Assembly (NCBI GenBank): GCA_004193545.1
Contig: RPGO01000005.1
Span: 111,897 to 175,896 of the forward strand
Direction: 5' to 3'
Origin: Candidatus Argoarchaeum ethanivorans
Lineage (GTDB): Archaea > Halobacteriota > Methanosarcinia > Methanosarcinales > EX4572-44
DNA: 64,000 nt
The translations under genes and the position numbers were made by a program. The notes under the pieces are model-generated. The model was not told where the DNA came from. It ran no database searches and saw only the letters and a list, made by a program, of their open reading frames with translations. Numbering within the stretch: position 1 is the stretch's first letter; each line of letters opens with the position of its first letter. This document shows positions 1 through 9,444 of this stretch, piece by piece.

Positions 1-504
1 TGAAGCGTCAATGGCTTTGCCGACAAATCGGTCAACGCTTCTTGCAAGAGCCTGGTACACATCCACATAATCAGTTGCACCAAACTCGTGTAAGTACAGT
101 TCAAGCGGCCCTGTAACACATACTCTAAGCGGCATACGAGAACCGTACTCATCAAAGTACCTTCTCGCAGTAGGCAAAATAGCATCAAGTTCTATTATTC
201 GTGCATGTTTCTCTGATACAAGATATGGTTCATCCGTTGCTGCCTCATCAGTGATGTATTGCAGAAACTGGTGGTTCATATCCTGGAACTGTGGATATGT
301 GGGTACATCCACTCCTGCCAGAAGCTTGTGCTGCATCGCTTCCTGCATTACAGCATACAGCTTGCTGTCTTTATCGTTCCTGCTAATCGTCTCATCAAAC
401 CACTCCTTCGTAACACTGGGTGGGAGTGGGTAGCTTCCAATATCATCAAAGATTATCTGCATACTCAAAACATAATGTATCACATCATTTAACCATTTTG
501 CCAT
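1..504 (-). CDS. MetE-like (cobalamin-independent methionine synthase family) protein, N-terminal part
   Basis: The reverse strand reads an open frame from an ATG at 504 to the window edge, so only the first 168 codons are present. The segment IIFDDIGSYPLPPSVTKEW and the later PLRVCVTGPLELYLHEFGATDY resemble the start of the short archaeal MetE/UROD-fold proteins, which transfer a methyl group (probably from a corrinoid protein) to homocysteine or a related thiol. The conserved part begins at a second ATG at 462 (MQIIFDD), which is an equally possible start; neither has a clear Shine-Dalgarno sequence. The substrate cannot be decided because the zinc ligands lie outside the window. Family assignment is by motif recall. 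Confidence 0.6.
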   Translation of the reverse strand, partial: MAKWLNDVIHYVLSMQIIFDDIGSYPLPPSVTKEWFDETISRNDKDSKLYAVMQEAMQHKLLAGVDVPTYPQFQDMNHQFLQYITDEAATDEPYLVSEKHARIIELDAILPTARRYFDEYGSRMPLRVCVTGPLELYLHEFGATDYVDVYQALARSVDRFVGKAIDAS

Positions 505-550
505 CGTCTCGGTTCCACATAAATATCGTTACCACTCACAAGCCGATCAC

Positions 551-802
551 TCATGCTGCCATCTGTAGAATTATGGGAGCATCGAGTGATGTTACTCCGC
601 CATCGCTGCTAACATCAGCAACAACGAGGGTTTCAGGATTGCAGAGACGGGTGCTGACTGCTATTTAAAGTGCGATTACAGCATCTTTAGAGGTGATTTG
701 GGAATCACTATCAAGACTGCCTTTCAGTGGTATTTCTTCCAATGAGCGTATCAAATGGGGAGCCTTGGCCAGTCCAACCACTCGAAATAAATTCCAAGGC
801 AT
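551..802 (-). pseudogene. Degenerate dockerin type I fragment
   Basis: The reverse strand encodes GSLDSDSQITSKDAVIAL, an in-frame stop at 664-666, then STRLCNPETLVVADVSSDGG and TSLDAPIILQ before a TGA at 551. This matches nearly residue for residue the C-terminal dockerin of the large secreted protein ending at 45936, including the two calcium-loop repeats (DxDxDSxIxxxDA and ADVSxDGxVxSLDA). It is therefore the 3' end of a former dockerin-bearing gene, left next to the MetE-like gene. No start or signal peptide is attached; the reading frame can be followed back to about 802. The stop codon and the absent body of the gene make it non-functional. Confidence 0.65.
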
Positions 803-922
803 CCGTTGGCGGATACACGACTTGTTATTTAGATACTTCTTTTTTCTTAATATCGTATCCTTCTTCTAATGTCATTCCACAAAGTAATCTTTTACTCTTT
901 CGTAGTTTTCAGAAATCAACTT

Positions 923-2101
923 TTATGAGCCGCTTGTAACCACGCTGTACGCTTTATTTATACGGTTATGGTTGACACGTTCACCCTGTTCAATGATAAT
1001 CTCTGGCCAAACATAAACACCTGAGTGGATGATTGCATTATTATTGATAAGACATCTTGCCCCGATAACAGTACCGGTCTCAAGAATGCAGTTGTTGCCT
1101 ACAACAGTGTTGTTATCAACGATTGCACCAGAAACATTGGTATTTGTACCGATGTGAACATTATCAAAAATATTGGCTGAAAAGATACGTGCACCATCCT
1201 CAATCACACACCCACTGCCAATGGTTGTGTAGGGCCCAATCAGCACATTTTCAGCAATGATTGTGCCTTCGCCGATTACAGCTGGTCCAACAAGTGCTGA
1301 GTTTGATCCAAGTGATACACCAGGCTGAATATCAAATGGCCCAACGACACGGGCATTTTGAATATTGAAATTGCCAACGATTGTAGTACTCCCCATTTTA
1401 TCAAGCATCCATTTAGCTGCTTCACGGTATGCCCCAGAATTTCCTATGTCGGTCCAGTGCCCGCGCACTAAAAACCCGTTAATCCGCTTGTTCTCATTTA
1501 AAAGACGTGGAAACAGGTTTTTTGCAAAATCGTATTTTGTATCATCAGGTACCATCTCAAATATTTCCGGACTGCACACATAGATACCAGTACTTGTGAG
1601 GTTGCTGAAAATCTCCCCTGGCTCTGGTTTCTCAAGGAAATGGCAAATCTTGTTGTTTACACCCATGTCCACAATGCCATATTCTCGTGGGTCTTCTATA
1701 GGAAGAAGTCCAATGGTAACTGGCGCATTCCCAAGCTCATGGAATCGGTACATCTCACGCAGGTTTAAATCCATGACGTGATCGCCGCCGATCACCATGA
1801 AAGATTCGTTTTCAAAATATTCCTCTGCGTTTTTAACACTCCCGGCTGTACTCAACTTTTTTTTATCATAAACATACTCAATGTGAACACCATAAGTATG
1901 CCCATCGCCAATAGCCTCTTCAATCGTTCCCCCTTTATATCCAAGAGTGACAACAATATCGTTAATGCCTTCGCGTGCAATACTTTCCACCAGATGAACA
2001 ATAGAAGGCTTATTCAGCAATGGAATCATTGGTTTTGGTCGTTCAAACGTAAGTGGGCGAAGTCTTGTGCCTTCACCACCACACATTATGCAAGCTCTCA
2101 A
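923..2101 (-). CDS. Sugar-phosphate nucleotidyltransferase with left-handed beta-helix domain (mannose-1-phosphate guanylyltransferase/GlmU-like)
   Basis: This 392-residue cytosolic enzyme probably activates a sugar-1-phosphate to an NDP-sugar for surface polysaccharide or glycoprotein synthesis. Residues 1-230 carry the nucleotidyltransferase signature (CGGEGTRLRPLTFERPKPM, then VIGGDHVMDL); residues about 240-375 are hexapeptide repeats of a left-handed beta helix (VVGPFDIQPG, LVGPAVIGEGTIIAENVLIG). The likely start is TTG at 2101, because GGTGATA lies a few bases upstream and the next codons are already the conserved core. The substrate (mannose, glucose or glucosamine phosphate) cannot be decided from sequence alone. 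It is transcribed divergently from raSEA. Confidence 0.85.
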   Translation of the reverse strand: MRACIMCGGEGTRLRPLTFERPKPMIPLLNKPSIVHLVESIAREGINDIVVTLGYKGGTIEEAIGDGHTYGVHIEYVYDKKKLSTAGSVKNAEEYFENESFMVIGGDHVMDLNLREMYRFHELGNAPVTIGLLPIEDPREYGIVDMGVNNKICHFLEKPEPGEIFSNLTSTGIYVCSPEIFEMVPDDTKYDFAKNLFPRLLNENKRINGFLVRGHWTDIGNSGAYREAAKWMLDKMGSTTIVGNFNIQNARVVGPFDIQPGVSLGSNSALVGPAVIGEGTIIAENVLIGPYTTIGSGCVIEDGARIFSANIFDNVHIGTNTNVSGAIVDNNTVVGNNCILETGTVIGARCLINNNAIIHSGVYVWPEIIIEQGERVNHNRINKAYSVVTSGS

Positions 2102-2203
2102 TATATCACCGATAGAAAAACGATCTTTTAATATAAATTAGTAACTACAAATCTATACGAAACGTTAAATAACGATAAGTTCAAGTTGATAAGTTTAAAT
2201 TAT
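2102..2203. promoter_or_regulatory. Divergent promoter region
   Basis: This AT-rich 100-bp spacer separates the nucleotidyltransferase (minus) and raSEA (plus). It has TATA-like stretches (TTTAATATAAATT around 2132-2144) and no other feature. Assignment of each TATA box to a strand is inference. Confidence 0.4.
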
Positions 2204-3247
2204 ATGTTAGACACGATAAACCCTACTTTAGTACAGCTTCGCGCACAGGTAAAAAGAAAAGAGATGTCGAGTACCAAGCCTGCTGCATGCTGGTCTGGTA
2301 AAGACTTATTAATGGGTAAACCAATTCCATCACTTACTATTATACTACGCACCATTGGCTGCAGGTTTGCACAGCACGGGGGCTGCACCATGTGTGGCTA
2401 TATCAATGATGCAGCGAGAGTCCCACCAACAGAAGAGGAGTTAATTGCACAATTCAACTTTGCTCTTACAAAAGCACCGGATTCGGATTTTATCGTGAAG
2501 ATATTCACCTCAGGAAGTTTTTTTGACACAACAGAAGTACCATATAACGTACAGGATTACATATTCGGATGCCTCGAGCAAAACAAGCATGTTAAGAAAG
2601 TCCTTGTTGAAACCCGTCCCATGTTTGTTAATGACCAGGATGGAAAAAACTTAGAGCATGCAAAAGTGCACTTTAACAAACCGCTTGAAATTGCCATAGG
2701 ACTTGAAACCGCTAACGATACAATCCGCAGTTTCTGCATAAACAAAGTATTCAGCCTCAACGAGTTTAAAAAAGCCTGTATTATTGCAAATAATAAGAAT
2801 ATTACAGTTAAAGCGTATCTTTTATTGAAACCGCCTTTTTTAAGCGAAGGGGATGCAATTAGGGATGTTATCAGTTCGGCTAAAGTAGCGGCAGAGTACG
2901 CACAGACCATTTCTATTAACCCCTGCAATATTCAAAAAGGCACTCTCGTTGAAAGATTATACCATCGCAGAGAGTATCGCCCACCCTATCTGTGGAGCAT
3001 TATAGAAGTGCTTAAAACAGCCAAAAGAGAGAACCCACAAACGATAATTGTTTCCGATCCGGTTGCAGCAGGCACGCGACGGGGGCCCTACAACTGTCCA
3101 AAATGCAACCGCGAAGCTGCCCAGCTAATAAGCGATTTCTCACTTACTCAAGACACGGAACTGTTTGAAAAATTCGAATGTGAGTGCAGATATTTATGGG
3201 AAAAGGTGGTGCAGCTTGAGGATTACGCCTATGGGGCACAATTATAA
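2204..3247 (+). CDS. raSEA: Archaeosine biosynthesis radical SAM protein RaSEA
   Basis: RaSEA works with ArcS to convert the lysine adduct of preQ0 at tRNA position 15 into archaeosine. The protein has about 347 residues. The cysteine cluster CRFAQHGGCTMCGY near the N-terminus is the Elp3-type radical-SAM iron-sulfur motif of this family, and the C-terminal part has further paired cysteines (CPKCNREAA, FECECRYLW) that may bind a second cluster or zinc. ATG 2204 is chosen; an in-frame TTG at 2186 is the alternative. Neither has a Shine-Dalgarno sequence, so the mRNA may be leaderless. ArcS is not in this window. Confidence 0.85.
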   Translation: MLDTINPTLVQLRAQVKRKEMSSTKPAACWSGKDLLMGKPIPSLTIILRTIGCRFAQHGGCTMCGYINDAARVPPTEEELIAQFNFALTKAPDSDFIVKIFTSGSFFDTTEVPYNVQDYIFGCLEQNKHVKKVLVETRPMFVNDQDGKNLEHAKVHFNKPLEIAIGLETANDTIRSFCINKVFSLNEFKKACIIANNKNITVKAYLLLKPPFLSEGDAIRDVISSAKVAAEYAQTISINPCNIQKGTLVERLYHRREYRPPYLWSIIEVLKTAKRENPQTIIVSDPVAAGTRRGPYNCPKCNREAAQLISDFSLTQDTELFEKFECECRYLWEKVVQLEDYAYGAQL

Positions 3248-3321
3248 AACGTTCATCCTGTACAATCAAAAGCAAGGATCTACTTGATAAAAAAGTTCAC
3301 CCAACAAGTTGACAGCCCCCA

Positions 3322-3341
3322 AAAAGTAATCTTTTTATATA
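3322..3341 (+). promoter_or_regulatory. BRE/TATA promoter of the FG-GAP protein gene
   Basis: An AAAAGTAA box followed by CTTTTTATATA lies about 70 bp before the ATG at 3409, so the transcript would have a leader containing the strong AGGAGGA at 3394-3400. Confidence 0.5.
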
Positions 3342-3408
3342 GTTATTCTTAGTTGTAAGTTGTAGTTAGGTGCATAATGCACCAACCAAAAATAGGAGGA
3401 AACAAAAA

Positions 3409-5082
3409 ATGAATATGAAAAGAAGAATATTTGTATCAGCAGTACTTTCGGTGCTGCTGCTTGCAGCGTTGGCTGCCAATGCCAATGCCGCCGAGGTGAA
3501 GATCAATGCAAGCGATGGCGCGGCAGACGACTGGTTTGGCATGAGCGTTGCAATATCCGGCGACTATGCGGTCGTGGGTGCTTATGGGAATGATGACGCT
3601 GGCTCGAATTCAGGCTCAGCCTACATCTATAAGCGCGACGGAACAGCGTGGACCGAGGAGGCTAAGATCAATGCAAGCGATGATGCGGAAGGCGACTACT
3701 TCGGCTACAGCGTTGCAATATCCGGCGACTATGCGGTCGTGGGCGCTTATAGGAATGATGACGCTGGCTCGAATTCAGGCTCAGCCCACATCTATAAGCG
3801 CGACGGAACCACGTGGACAGAAGAGGCTAAGATCAATGCAAGCGATGGTGCGGCATTAGACTACTTCGGCTACAGCGTTGCAATATCAGGCGACTGTGCG
3901 GTTGTGGGTGCTTATGGGAATGATGACGCTGGCTCGAATTCAGGCTCAGCCCACATCTATAAGCGCGACGGAACCACGTGGACAGAAGAGGCTAAGATCA
4001 ATGCAAGCGATGGTGCGGCATTAGACTACTTCGGCTACAGCGTTGCAATATCAGGCGACTGTGCGGTTGTGGGTGCTTATGGGAATGATGACGCTGGCTC
4101 GAATTCAGGCTCAGCCCACATCTATAAGCGCGACGGAACCACGTGGACAGAAGAGGCTAAGATCAATGCAAGCGATGGTGCGGCAGAAGACTACTTCGGC
4201 TACAGCGTTGCAATATCAGGCGACTGTGCGGTTGTGGGTGCTTATGGGAATGATGACGCTGGCTCGAATTCAGGCTCAGCCCACATCTATAAGCGCGACG
4301 GAACCACGTGGACAGAAGAGGCTAAGATCAATGCAAGCGATGGTGCGGCATTAGACTACTTCGGCTACAGCGTTGCAATATCAGGCGACTGTGCGGTTGT
4401 GGGTGCTTATGGGAATGATGACGCTGGCTCGTATTCAGGCTCAGCCTACATCTATAAGCGCGACGGAACCACGTGGACACAGCAGGATAAGATCAATGCA
4501 AGCGATGGCACGGAATACGACTACTTTGGCAGGAGCGTTGCAATATCAGGCGACTGTGCGGTTGTGGGTGCTTATGGGAATGATGACGCTGGCTCGAATT
4601 CAGGCTCAGCCTACATCTATACGATCGGAATATTCTCCTGCGATGCGGACGGCAACCCAATGGATCAGTTTGCTCCGGGAGAGACCGTTTACGTCACGGG
4701 AACCAATCTTGCCGCAAGCACCAGTTACAAACTCTGGATTCAGGATGAGGCGGTGAGTGAGGGGAAGATTCTCGCTACAGGCGAAGACCCATCACCAGAC
4801 GGACAGGAGTCGGTTGCTACTTATGCCAACGGAACGCTTCCGGTCACCGCGATCTGGACTATCGACCCGGATGCTGCCATTACCCACACCGAATACGACA
4901 TCGTTGCAGACAATCAGGCGGCAGGAGTGGTAGGCACATACAACGCAACAAGTGACCTGCTGGATTCTACAAGTGTGGCTGGATTCGTTGCACCGGTGCC
5001 AGAGCTGCCAACGGTGGTGCTAACGCTTGCGGGTCTGCTTGTGCTTGTTGGGTACTTCAGATACAACCGGCGGAAGGACTGA
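3409..5082 (+). CDS. Secreted FG-GAP repeat protein with archaeosortase-type C-terminal anchor
   Basis: The protein has 557 residues. It starts with a signal peptide (MNMKRRIFVSAVLSVLLLAA, cleavage after ANANA), then seven tandem 55-residue FG-GAP repeats (DYFGYSVAISGDCAVVGAYG and so on), the blades of an integrin-alpha-like beta-propeller. A beta-rich domain follows (about 410-525), then PELP, a hydrophobic segment and RYNRRKD. This tripartite tail resembles the PEF-CTERM signals cleaved by archaeosortases, so the protein is probably anchored to the cell surface. ATG 3409 is chosen over an upstream frame start at 3370 because AGGAGGA sits 8 bases before it and the signal peptide follows directly. 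No archaeosortase gene is in the window. The ligand is unknown. Confidence 0.85.
   Translation: MNMKRRIFVSAVLSVLLLAALAANANAAEVKINASDGAADDWFGMSVAISGDYAVVGAYGNDDAGSNSGSAYIYKRDGTAWTEEAKINASDDAEGDYFGYSVAISGDYAVVGAYRNDDAGSNSGSAHIYKRDGTTWTEEAKINASDGAALDYFGYSVAISGDCAVVGAYGNDDAGSNSGSAHIYKRDGTTWTEEAKINASDGAALDYFGYSVAISGDCAVVGAYGNDDAGSNSGSAHIYKRDGTTWTEEAKINASDGAAEDYFGYSVAISGDCAVVGAYGNDDAGSNSGSAHIYKRDGTTWTEEAKINASDGAALDYFGYSVAISGDCAVVGAYGNDDAGSYSGSAYIYKRDGTTWTQQDKINASDGTEYDYFGRSVAISGDCAVVGAYGNDDAGSNSGSAYIYTIGIFSCDADGNPMDQFAPGETVYVTGTNLAASTSYKLWIQDEAVSEGKILATGEDPSPDGQESVATYANGTLPVTAIWTIDPDAAITHTEYDIVADNQAAGVVGTYNATSDLLDSTSVAGFVAPVPELPTVVLTLAGLLVLVGYFRYNRRKD
3496..4623 (+). repeat. Seven tandem 165-bp coding repeats
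   Basis: Units begin at 3496, 3661, 3826, 3991, 4156, 4321 and 4486, exactly 165 bp (55 codons) apart. Units 3-6 differ at only a few bases, while units 1, 2 and 7 are more diverged. Synonymous sites are also conserved in the inner units, which points to recent expansion or gene conversion. Confidence 0.95.
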
Positions 5083-5445
5083 GGTGGCTAAAAGGGGCAT
5101 CATCCCAAGCAGTTTGGAAAAACAAAACCAATATCTGATTAACCTGTTCGGAAAACCACAGAGGACACAGAGAAAAAACAATGACCTTCTGTGGTTAATT
5201 TTTTTTGCCATGACTGGCACCGTCTAAAAATCAAGTTAAAAGTGACTTATCACCGCGGAGAACGCGGAGTTTTAAGACCGCTACGAGCCTCTGCGTTCTC
5301 CGCGTGCTCTGCGGTAAAACTTGCGGATACAGTGACAACACTCAGATTTTCCGATTGTGCCATGACACGAATTTAGCAGTGTTGATTCGTGGCATTCGTG
5401 ATTGCTCCGAACACCACGTAATGTGACAGTCCCAATCAAAAGCAA
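5083..5445. repeat. Non-coding spacer made of three kinds of short environmental repeat
   Basis: There is no convincing gene here. At 5155-5199 there is CCACAGAGGACACAGAG with a partly inverted CTTCTGTGGTTA. At 5252-5315 there is a long hairpin whose left arm is ACCGCGGAGAACGCGGAG and whose right arm is CTCTGCGTTCTCCGCG followed by GCTCTGCGGT. At about 5383-5402 there is ATTCGTGGCATTCGTGA. A relative of the first recurs at 30352-30378 (CTGTGGTTCTCTGTGGTT). Short translations here are repeat artefacts. Confidence 0.6.
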
Positions 5446-5460
5446 ATTTTATATAGGCGT
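5440..5460 (+). promoter_or_regulatory. Thermosome promoter
   Basis: AGCAAATTTTATATAGG is a good archaeal BRE/TATA box about 45 bp before the thermosome ATG. A GAGG just before the start codon serves as ribosome-binding site. Confidence 0.6.
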
Positions 5461-5496
5461 GCAGGTGTATACCGCATATTTTGTTGAGGTAAAAAT

Positions 5497-7191
5497 ATGG
5501 CAGGTAATATTAATCAACCAGTTATTATACTAAGCAATGATTCTGCACAAACGAAAGGCAGAGACGCACTGGATAGAAATATAAGTGCTGCTAAGGCTAT
5601 TGCAGAGACTGTACGAAGCACTCTTGGACCAGTTGGTCTTGATAAGATGATCGTTGGCTCCAAGGAAGGAATTACAATCACAAACGATGGTTGCACGATT
5701 TTACAGACTATTGAAGCTGAAAATCCTGCAGCAAGAATGATGATTGAAGTTGCTCAAGCAATGGAAAAAGGGGTAGGAGATGGAACCACCTCGTCTACAG
5801 TGTTTGCATCCGAACTTCTCTCGCATGCACAGGAACTACTTGATGAAAAAGTTCATCCCACAACTATTATTAAAGGATACCATTTAGCTTCAGTAAAGGC
5901 ATTAGAACTGCTGAATGAACTATCAGAAACGATCGAGGTTCAACAAAAAGAGCTTGAGGAAATTACCAATACTGCTATTAACAGCAGGGGAAGTGAGAAG
6001 ACTAAAGAATTGCTGTCAGAAGTCAGTGTTAAAGCTGCCCTTAAAGCTGAAAAAGATGGTAAGATTAATGTTGACACTGATGTGCATATCTTAAATGCGG
6101 ATGGTGTCAAAGCAGAGGATACGCACGTCGTAAATGGGATTGCGATGTTTAGCAAGCGAGCTAATGAAGATATGCCAACACGCATAGAAAATGCAAAGAT
6201 AGCACTGGTAAATGACATGGAGCCAAAAGACATCGGCAGCAAGATGGGGACAGTTAGTCTTGGCCCGAAGATTAAATTAGAGATTGATACTGCAGAAAAA
6301 TTACAAATGTTTTCTGATGCAAAGAGCATGCCGCTGCGTAAGATTATTAATCGAGTGGCTGAGCTTGGAGTAAATGTTGTGCTGTGTAAGACAGGAATCA
6401 GGGAAGAGATTGTCTACGAGTTTGCTAAAAGAGGAATCTTCGCAGTTAAGATAGCAAGTGAAGAAGAAGTTGAAGTGGTTGCAAGAGCTACCGGGGCACG
6501 ACTCATACCTCACGCGGAAAGACTTTCTGATAGCGATCTTGGACATGCCAAACTTGTTGAAGAGCGTGGAAAGAAGGACAAAGAAATAGTCTACTTCGAG
6601 GACTGCCAGAACCCCAATATTGTAACCATTGTAACCAGTGGTCGCACAGATATTTCGAATATGGGCAACTCGATTGTCGGTGCACTTCACGTAGTTAAGG
6701 ATATCATCGAAAACAATAAAATAGTCCCTGGTGCCGGAGCTGTTGAGATCGAAATTGCACAGGGAATCAAGGAATATGCACCCAGTGTTCCAGGCAGGGA
6801 ATATCTTGCGATACAAGCCTTTGCAGAAGCTATTGAGTCGATACCTGTGGCTATAGCTAAAAACAGCGGTTTTGCAGCAACAGATATGTTAATCGAGCTG
6901 AGAGCCAAACACAAGAATGGATACAGCAAAGCAGGTATTGATGTAAATACAGGAACAGTAGCCGATGATATTTCCACCAGTGGTATTATCGAACCAGTTA
7001 GTGTGAAGATACAATTGATAAAATCAGCCACTGAAACAGCAAACATGCTGCTTCGCATAGATGATGTGATATCAGTCAGCCGAAGAGCCCCCCCGAGTGA
7101 AAATATAAAAGCTCCAGGTGAAATGGGTCCAGATGAAGGGTACTTTAATACAATGTCCCAACCAAATGTTCCATCGAGGCTTGACTACTAA
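5497..7191 (+). CDS. thsA: Thermosome (group II chaperonin) subunit
   Basis: This is an ATP-driven protein-folding chaperonin of the archaeal cytosol that forms a double ring. The 564 residues cover the equatorial, intermediate and apical domains. Visible signatures are the N-terminal SAAKAIAETVRSTLGPVGLDKM, the ATP-site GDGTTSSTVFASELL and the C-terminal GIDVNTGTVADD. The C-terminus ends in MSQPNVPSRLDY and lacks the Gly-Gly-Met tail found in many archaeal subunits, which may mark it as one of several paralogues. Which paralogue (alpha, beta or gamma) is uncertain. The gene has its own promoter and seems monocistronic. Confidence 0.95.
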   Translation: MAGNINQPVIILSNDSAQTKGRDALDRNISAAKAIAETVRSTLGPVGLDKMIVGSKEGITITNDGCTILQTIEAENPAARMMIEVAQAMEKGVGDGTTSSTVFASELLSHAQELLDEKVHPTTIIKGYHLASVKALELLNELSETIEVQQKELEEITNTAINSRGSEKTKELLSEVSVKAALKAEKDGKINVDTDVHILNADGVKAEDTHVVNGIAMFSKRANEDMPTRIENAKIALVNDMEPKDIGSKMGTVSLGPKIKLEIDTAEKLQMFSDAKSMPLRKIINRVAELGVNVVLCKTGIREEIVYEFAKRGIFAVKIASEEEVEVVARATGARLIPHAERLSDSDLGHAKLVEERGKKDKEIVYFEDCQNPNIVTIVTSGRTDISNMGNSIVGALHVVKDIIENNKIVPGAGAVEIEIAQGIKEYAPSVPGREYLAIQAFAEAIESIPVAIAKNSGFAATDMLIELRAKHKNGYSKAGIDVNTGTVADDISTSGIIEPVSVKIQLIKSATETANMLLRIDDVISVSRRAPPSENIKAPGEMGPDEGYFNTMSQPNVPSRLDY

Positions 7192-7566
7192 AAACTCGGT
7201 AGTGTCCCATAAACCGTTACGTTGAATTAACAATCATCGGGATTGATGGCGATTTTACATAATTTTGATGTGTCATTCAAAATCACCACCAGTAGGGTGC
7301 ATAAAAAATAGAAAATTGTGATAGGTCACGAAAGTTAGTACACTACCGAAAACTCTGTCCTCAAAATTATAAATTTTTAGCTGTTTATATTTTTTTAGTG
7401 TGTAGGAAAGTATAAACGTTGGACTGAACCCCTCAAAGTGGACACTTAGAAGCCGTCAAATTAGCTTTTTGATTTAAGACTCTATCTCGACTTTCAAACA
7501 TGTGCGAAAAATCGATAGCTGAAGCCTTCATCCACATAGTCCCCACCAAAACATTAAGCCCCCCTA
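7192..7566. other. Non-coding spacer between the thermosome and the IS1634 remnant
   Basis: No gene is seen. It contains TAGTGTCCCATA (7200-7211), a short motif that also occurs in a similar form near 56955, and a copy of the GTAGGAAAGTATAAAC promoter-like element at 7402-7417 with no intact gene directly downstream. Confidence 0.5.
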
Positions 7567-9246
7567 CTACTGATTTCTCTGCCCAGTGATAAATTTCCCA
7601 AGATTCGGATGGGAGAACAATCTGGCTTGTGTGGAATTCATTTCCTCAACCACCAACCCAAGCCCGGTTTCACTATCCTTCGCAAGCGCAACACGTATCC
7701 CAGCAAGCTCCTCTACGAGATGTTTTAGACTTATATTAAAATGTTTGCACAGTCGGGCTAAGTATCTATAAAAAAGAAGTCCTGTTATGCAAAGAAATGT
7801 GTGTACTCTGATGTTAGTGTCCTTATGGTGGTTAACAGGTCCTATTGGAACGAGGAATGCATCGCTCAGCAGTTTGAAGTCGTCTTCCACAAGAGATTTC
7901 TGGTTATAAGTCTTTACTATCTTTTCAGAGTGCCATTTGTCCTTATCAGTGAAAATTACCCTCTTTCCGAACCCGTCGTAACGTTCTAACTCCTTATCTT
8001 TGATCCAATACGTAAGAGATGGCTTTTTCTTACCTTCTGGTACTTCTCCGACCTTATATCCGATTATTGCTCTCTAAATCCTTCCGGATGATCCCGCTTA
8101 CTTCTTGCTCCACGCTACTTACTTCTTGCTCCACGCTACTTGCATCCCGCTCCTTGCCTCTGTTGCTCTCAAGCCTTCTTTTCAGATCAGCAAATTTATC
8201 CAGCATCTTTGACTTTCGTTTCTCATAACTCATAACCTGTTTTTTGTACGAGGCATCGCTATACGCAACGACTGTGGTGAATTCCCGCCCAAAGAACGTA
8301 TATTCTGTTCAGTAACCATATATTTTGTGACCTTTTTGGTTTGTGTACAGGTATTTGTACTTATCAAGCGGCATTCTCAGCAAATCCCTTACCTGCTCGT
8401 GCTTTGCAGATGCTACAATGTGCATGTCGGACAATACATCTACAATATTCACTTCTGAGTTATTGCCCTTGTCAAAGACCAGTACCAGGTTCTTGGTGGT
8501 TATTTCCAGGTTACTCAACCGTTCTGTGAGCGTGTCCAGCAGTCTTGGGAATATCTTTCTGGTCGTTGCGTGTTTCCTTCATAAGTTTCATGCATAAACG
8601 GCACGTTATCTTCGGATACTGCAAGCCCAACAGAGATCAGGTTCTTATCGTACCTGAACTGCTTGCTTTTCCCCTTCATAGGCAGTTCCTCTCCCTTTTC
8701 GATGTAGGTAAACCAGTTTGACTCGTCCAGGAAGAGTAAATGCGGCGTTATTCCCATTTTAATCATCGCAGCGCACAGATCGTCCTATATCTTCCTGCTG
8801 GTCTCCTGATCTACGTATTTGTAGTGATTTAAGAAGTTCTGGCAGCTCAGTTGGTGCGGGAACTTCCAGAGTGTGCTGGGTGTGGACTTGTTAAACCACG
8901 TCTGCATGGAATTCTCTGATAATGCCCCATCGTCCCGCCCAATAATGTTTAGAAGGAGATACTCGTCAGCTGTTAAGCCTTCTATCTTCTTGTTGGTATG
9001 CCGGTTTACGATGTCAATGAAGTTCAGTTCATCGGATACGGCGAGGAGAGCAGCGGTCTTTCCGTACTGGAACGATTTCAGCTTGATGTGCGGCAGATCC
9101 TTTGATTGTTTCACGCACTCTCGTATTTTCTCTGCTGTTCCAAGATATTCCTGCCACGTTCTCCTTACAACTCCGTTGACCATTTTTCGTTCTGTTACGT
9201 ACCAGTAGATGCGCCCCTTCTTTTTCTTCTTTTCTAAAAAAACCAT
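7567..9246 (-). pseudogene. IS1634-family transposase, broken
   Basis: Four successive reverse-strand pieces together follow the order of an IS1634 (IS4-group DDE) transposase. The N-terminus is at 9246-8785 (WQEYLGTAEKIRECV, TADEYLLLNIIGR). The first catalytic region is at 8766-8515 (LLFLDESNWFTYIEKGEELP). A middle part is at 8518-8309 (VLVFDKGNNSE), and the C-terminus is at 7890-7567 (FLCITGLLFYRYLARLCK). Stops and frameshifts separate the pieces, and part of the sequence between 7890 and 8309 is too decayed to read. CCCCTATTAGTAAT-like sequence just outside both ends (about 7561 and 9250) may be remains of terminal repeats, but this is weak. Confidence 0.8.
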
Positions 9247-9444
9247 GTATTACTAATAGGGGACTATAGTATATACATATTTTGATTAATTATCGCTATG
9301 AATAGATGTAAAATTAATTATTGATTAGTAGGGGACTAACATCTGAAATGATCGACGCAGGCATCTGCTATCGAAAAATTTTGGAGGATGGGGGTCTTTT
9401 CAGTTATCTTTGAAAGTCAAGAAACTCTTCCAATCATCCACATG

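Noticed and set aside
251..668. Plus-strand open frames over the MetE-like and dockerin remnants
   Set aside because: They are antisense to recognisable minus-strand coding sequence, have no ribosome-binding sites and no family features.
3548..4756. Repeated plus-strand frames in the +1 phase of the FG-GAP gene
   Set aside because: They arise from the tandem 165-bp units, where any open phase is repeated; the FG-GAP frame has the signal peptide and the ribosome-binding site.
7586..8597. Plus-strand frames across the IS1634 remnant
   Set aside because: They are shadows of the transposase, whose minus-strand pieces line up in the order of the known family.
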